From JAOAJF01 sp046295675 (GTDB taxonomy: Archaea > Micrarchaeota > Micrarchaeia > Anstonellales > Anstonellaceae): 15,300 nt of DNA. The position numbers and the translations under genes were made by a program. The stretch is from assembly GCA_046295675.1 (NCBI GenBank), contig JBKBMW010000019.1:1-15300 (forward strand). Reading direction: 5' to 3'. Positions 14,282 to 15,300 of the stretch are shown here, piece after piece; position 1 is the first letter of the stretch; the number at the start of each line of letters is the position of its first letter. The notes under the pieces were generated by a model. The model was not told where the DNA came from and ran no database searches. It saw only the letters and a list, made by a program, of their open reading frames with translations.

Positions 14282-14788
14282 TTATTTGTTTTCATTTTGA
14301 TATTTTCCTTGATATAAATTTTTTGCTTCTTTTTCCAATCTAATAAAAATTAATTGCAAAACCTTTGCATTTTTATAAAAGGTTATCCCTTTTGGATTGA
14401 AAACCACCAATAATCCTTCACTTCTTCCACTATAGCCTGGGTCCCAAACAGCATTTATTGTAGCTGCTCCGGCTCTTAATAAAGAAGAGCGACTTTGAGC
14501 AATAGCAATAGCATCAGCAGGGACATTAATAACCTCATTAAAAATAATTTTGTATGCTCCTGCTTTTAACATCACTTTCTCTTCCTTATCCCATTCTATC
14601 TTTTTTGTAGGGGGAAGTTTTCGTTTTGAGTTGTCTCCATCTATTACCCCATCACCATCAAATTCGTAAATATCCTTTATTGTTAAGTCAATCCCTGCAG
14701 GTTGTTGTTGAGATGAAAATATCAAATTCTCCACCAATTTGCTTTTGTTTATCTCCTCTCCATTGATTATCATTTTTACACCAGCCAT
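14282..14788 (-). CDS. dut: Deoxyuridine triphosphate nucleotidohydrolase, archaeal dCTP deaminase/dUTPase family
   Basis: A 168-residue trimeric-fold enzyme that would hydrolyse dUTP to dUMP and diphosphate, keeping uracil out of DNA. Motifs: QPAGIDLTI (29-37), RSSLLRAG (100-107), NAVWDPGYSG (112-121) with the probable catalytic D116, QLIFIRLE (145-152) and YQGKYQ at the C-terminus. This last motif is shared with archaeal dUTPases. The Glu that dCTP deaminases use just after the DPG-x-x-G motif is not evident, so dUTPase is favoured over deaminase. A GD-rich acidic insert (FDGDGVIDGDN, 43-53) looks like a small added loop. The ATG at 14788 is used; M6 is an alternative. The gene is divergent from EF-2 across 74 bp and convergent with pilin C. 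Confidence 0.85.
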   Translation of the reverse strand: MAGVKMIINGEEINKSKLVENLIFSSQQQPAGIDLTIKDIYEFDGDGVIDGDNSKRKLPPTKKIEWDKEEKVMLKAGAYKIIFNEVINVPADAIAIAQSRSSLLRAGAATINAVWDPGYSGRSEGLLVVFNPKGITFYKNAKVLQLIFIRLEKEAKNLYQGKYQNENK

Positions 14789-14862
14789 ACTAAAATTAGG
14801 GCATAAATATTTATTATTTGAAATTTAAATATAAATGTATTCTTTATTTTGGTGTTTTTGAT
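14789..14862. promoter_or_regulatory. Divergent promoter region between dUTPase and EF-2
   Basis: A 74-bp AT-rich gap. On the plus strand TTTAAATA at 14824-14831 is well placed for EF-2, with a start near 14854. On the minus strand AATAAATA at 14809-14816 would put the dUTPase start at or near its ATG. A palindromic ATAAATATTTAT at 14803-14814 overlaps the latter. Confidence 0.5.
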
Positions 14863-15300
14863 ATGGCAATTCGTTCTCCTATAGTATGCATTTTAGCCCA
14901 TGTAGATCATGGAAAAACGACGCTAACAGATTCGCTAGTAGCAAGGGCAGGACTGATCTCAAAGGAGCTTGCTGGAGAGCAAAGGGTAATGGATTTTGAG
15001 GAGCTTGAGCAGGCGCGCGGGATTACAATAAAAGCAGCCAATATAAGTTTGGGGTTCAAGTATGATGGAAAGGATTATCTTATCAACCTGATAGATACAC
15101 CCGGGCATGTGGATTTTGGAGGCCATGTTACAAGGGCGATGAGGGCTGTGGATGGCGTTGTTCTAGTAGTAGATGCTGTTGAAGGTGTAATGCCCCAGAC
15201 AGAGACTGTTTTAAGACAGGCTATAAAGGAAAGGGCGAAACCAGTTCTTTTTATAAATAAGGTGGACAGGCTTATCACGCAGTTGAAACTGAATTCGGCA
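14863..15300 (+). CDS. fusA: Translation elongation factor 2, N-terminal GTPase part (3'-truncated by window)
   Basis: 146 codons are visible and the frame runs off the window end without a stop. EF-2 catalyses GTP-driven translocation on the ribosome. G1 is AHVDHGKTT (12-20), G2 is in ARGITIKAANI (53-63), G3 is DTPGHVDFGG and G4 is NKVDR. The stretch MRAVDGVVLVVDAVEGVMPQ and the following TETVLRQA are highly conserved in aEF-2. The ATG at 14863 is the only plausible start: no in-frame ATG, GTG or TTG lies between it and 14821. That gives an N-terminus shorter than in many archaeal EF-2 proteins, which have roughly 15-20 residues before IRNIGI. GC content (about 45-48% by eye) and AGG/CGC arginine codons differ from neighbouring genes. 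Confidence 0.95.
   Translation, partial: MAIRSPIVCILAHVDHGKTTLTDSLVARAGLISKELAGEQRVMDFEELEQARGITIKAANISLGFKYDGKDYLINLIDTPGHVDFGGHVTRAMRAVDGVVLVVDAVEGVMPQTETVLRQAIKERAKPVLFINKVDRLITQLKLNSA

Noticed and set aside
15075..15278. Minus-strand frame opposite EF-2
   Set aside because: Antisense shadow of the conserved GTPase domain; EF-2 itself continues past the window edge.
1..15300. CRISPR array, insertion sequence or prophage
   Set aside because: No regularly spaced repeats, transposase, integrase or attachment-site duplication was seen. The repeats found belong to gene duplication.

Overview
The window is archaeal. It carries an archaeal ribosomal-protein operon (L7Ae-S28e-L24e-NDK), a 5S rRNA, a GTP-dependent dephospho-CoA kinase of the archaeal DUF359 type, an archaeal dUTPase, the 5' part of EF-2 and three class III (type IV pilin-like) signal-peptide proteins. 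Promoters have TATA boxes, several transcripts look leaderless, and genes inside operons have GGTGA Shine-Dalgarno motifs. The DNA is AT-rich (about 30% GC by eye) with short intergenic gaps. The pilin style (MF-x-FKKGQGA-T/S-EY) and the number of anchored surface proteins suggest a DPANN-type archaeon, but the phylum cannot be fixed from this sequence.

Layout. 1-3813 (+): a 5'-truncated membrane-anchored protein with Ig/CARDB-like repeats, overlapping the first of two MacB/FtsX-type permeases; no ABC ATPase is in the window. 3831-5734 (-): DPCK, preceded by a membrane-anchored multi-Ig surface protein. 5773-5886 (-): a stand-alone 5S rRNA with its own TATA box. 5930-7404 (-): NDK, L24e without zinc cysteines, S28e, and L7Ae with a charged tail. 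7534-8729 (-): two linked unrecognised proteins, one with an ankyrin-like motif. 8835-9443 (-): a small membrane-anchored secreted protein. 9605-9820 (-): a 71-residue protein made of two near-identical halves. 9968-12412 (-): an 814-residue secreted protein of unknown function whose last ~320 residues look like a series of amphipathic beta strands.

12511-14261 (+): a pilin island, made of a decayed pilin copy followed by three pilin-like genes that keep a paired-cysteine pattern. 14282-14788 (-): a dUTPase, divergent from EF-2 (14863 to the window end, +), which runs off the edge and has a base composition and arginine codon choice unlike its neighbours.

Together the window mixes translation and nucleotide housekeeping (NDK, dUTPase, ribosomal proteins, 5S, EF-2, CoA synthesis) with a large cell-surface investment. 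The least explained parts are the 814-residue beta-rich secreted protein, the zinc-free L24e, and the decayed pilin copy beside the live pilin genes.
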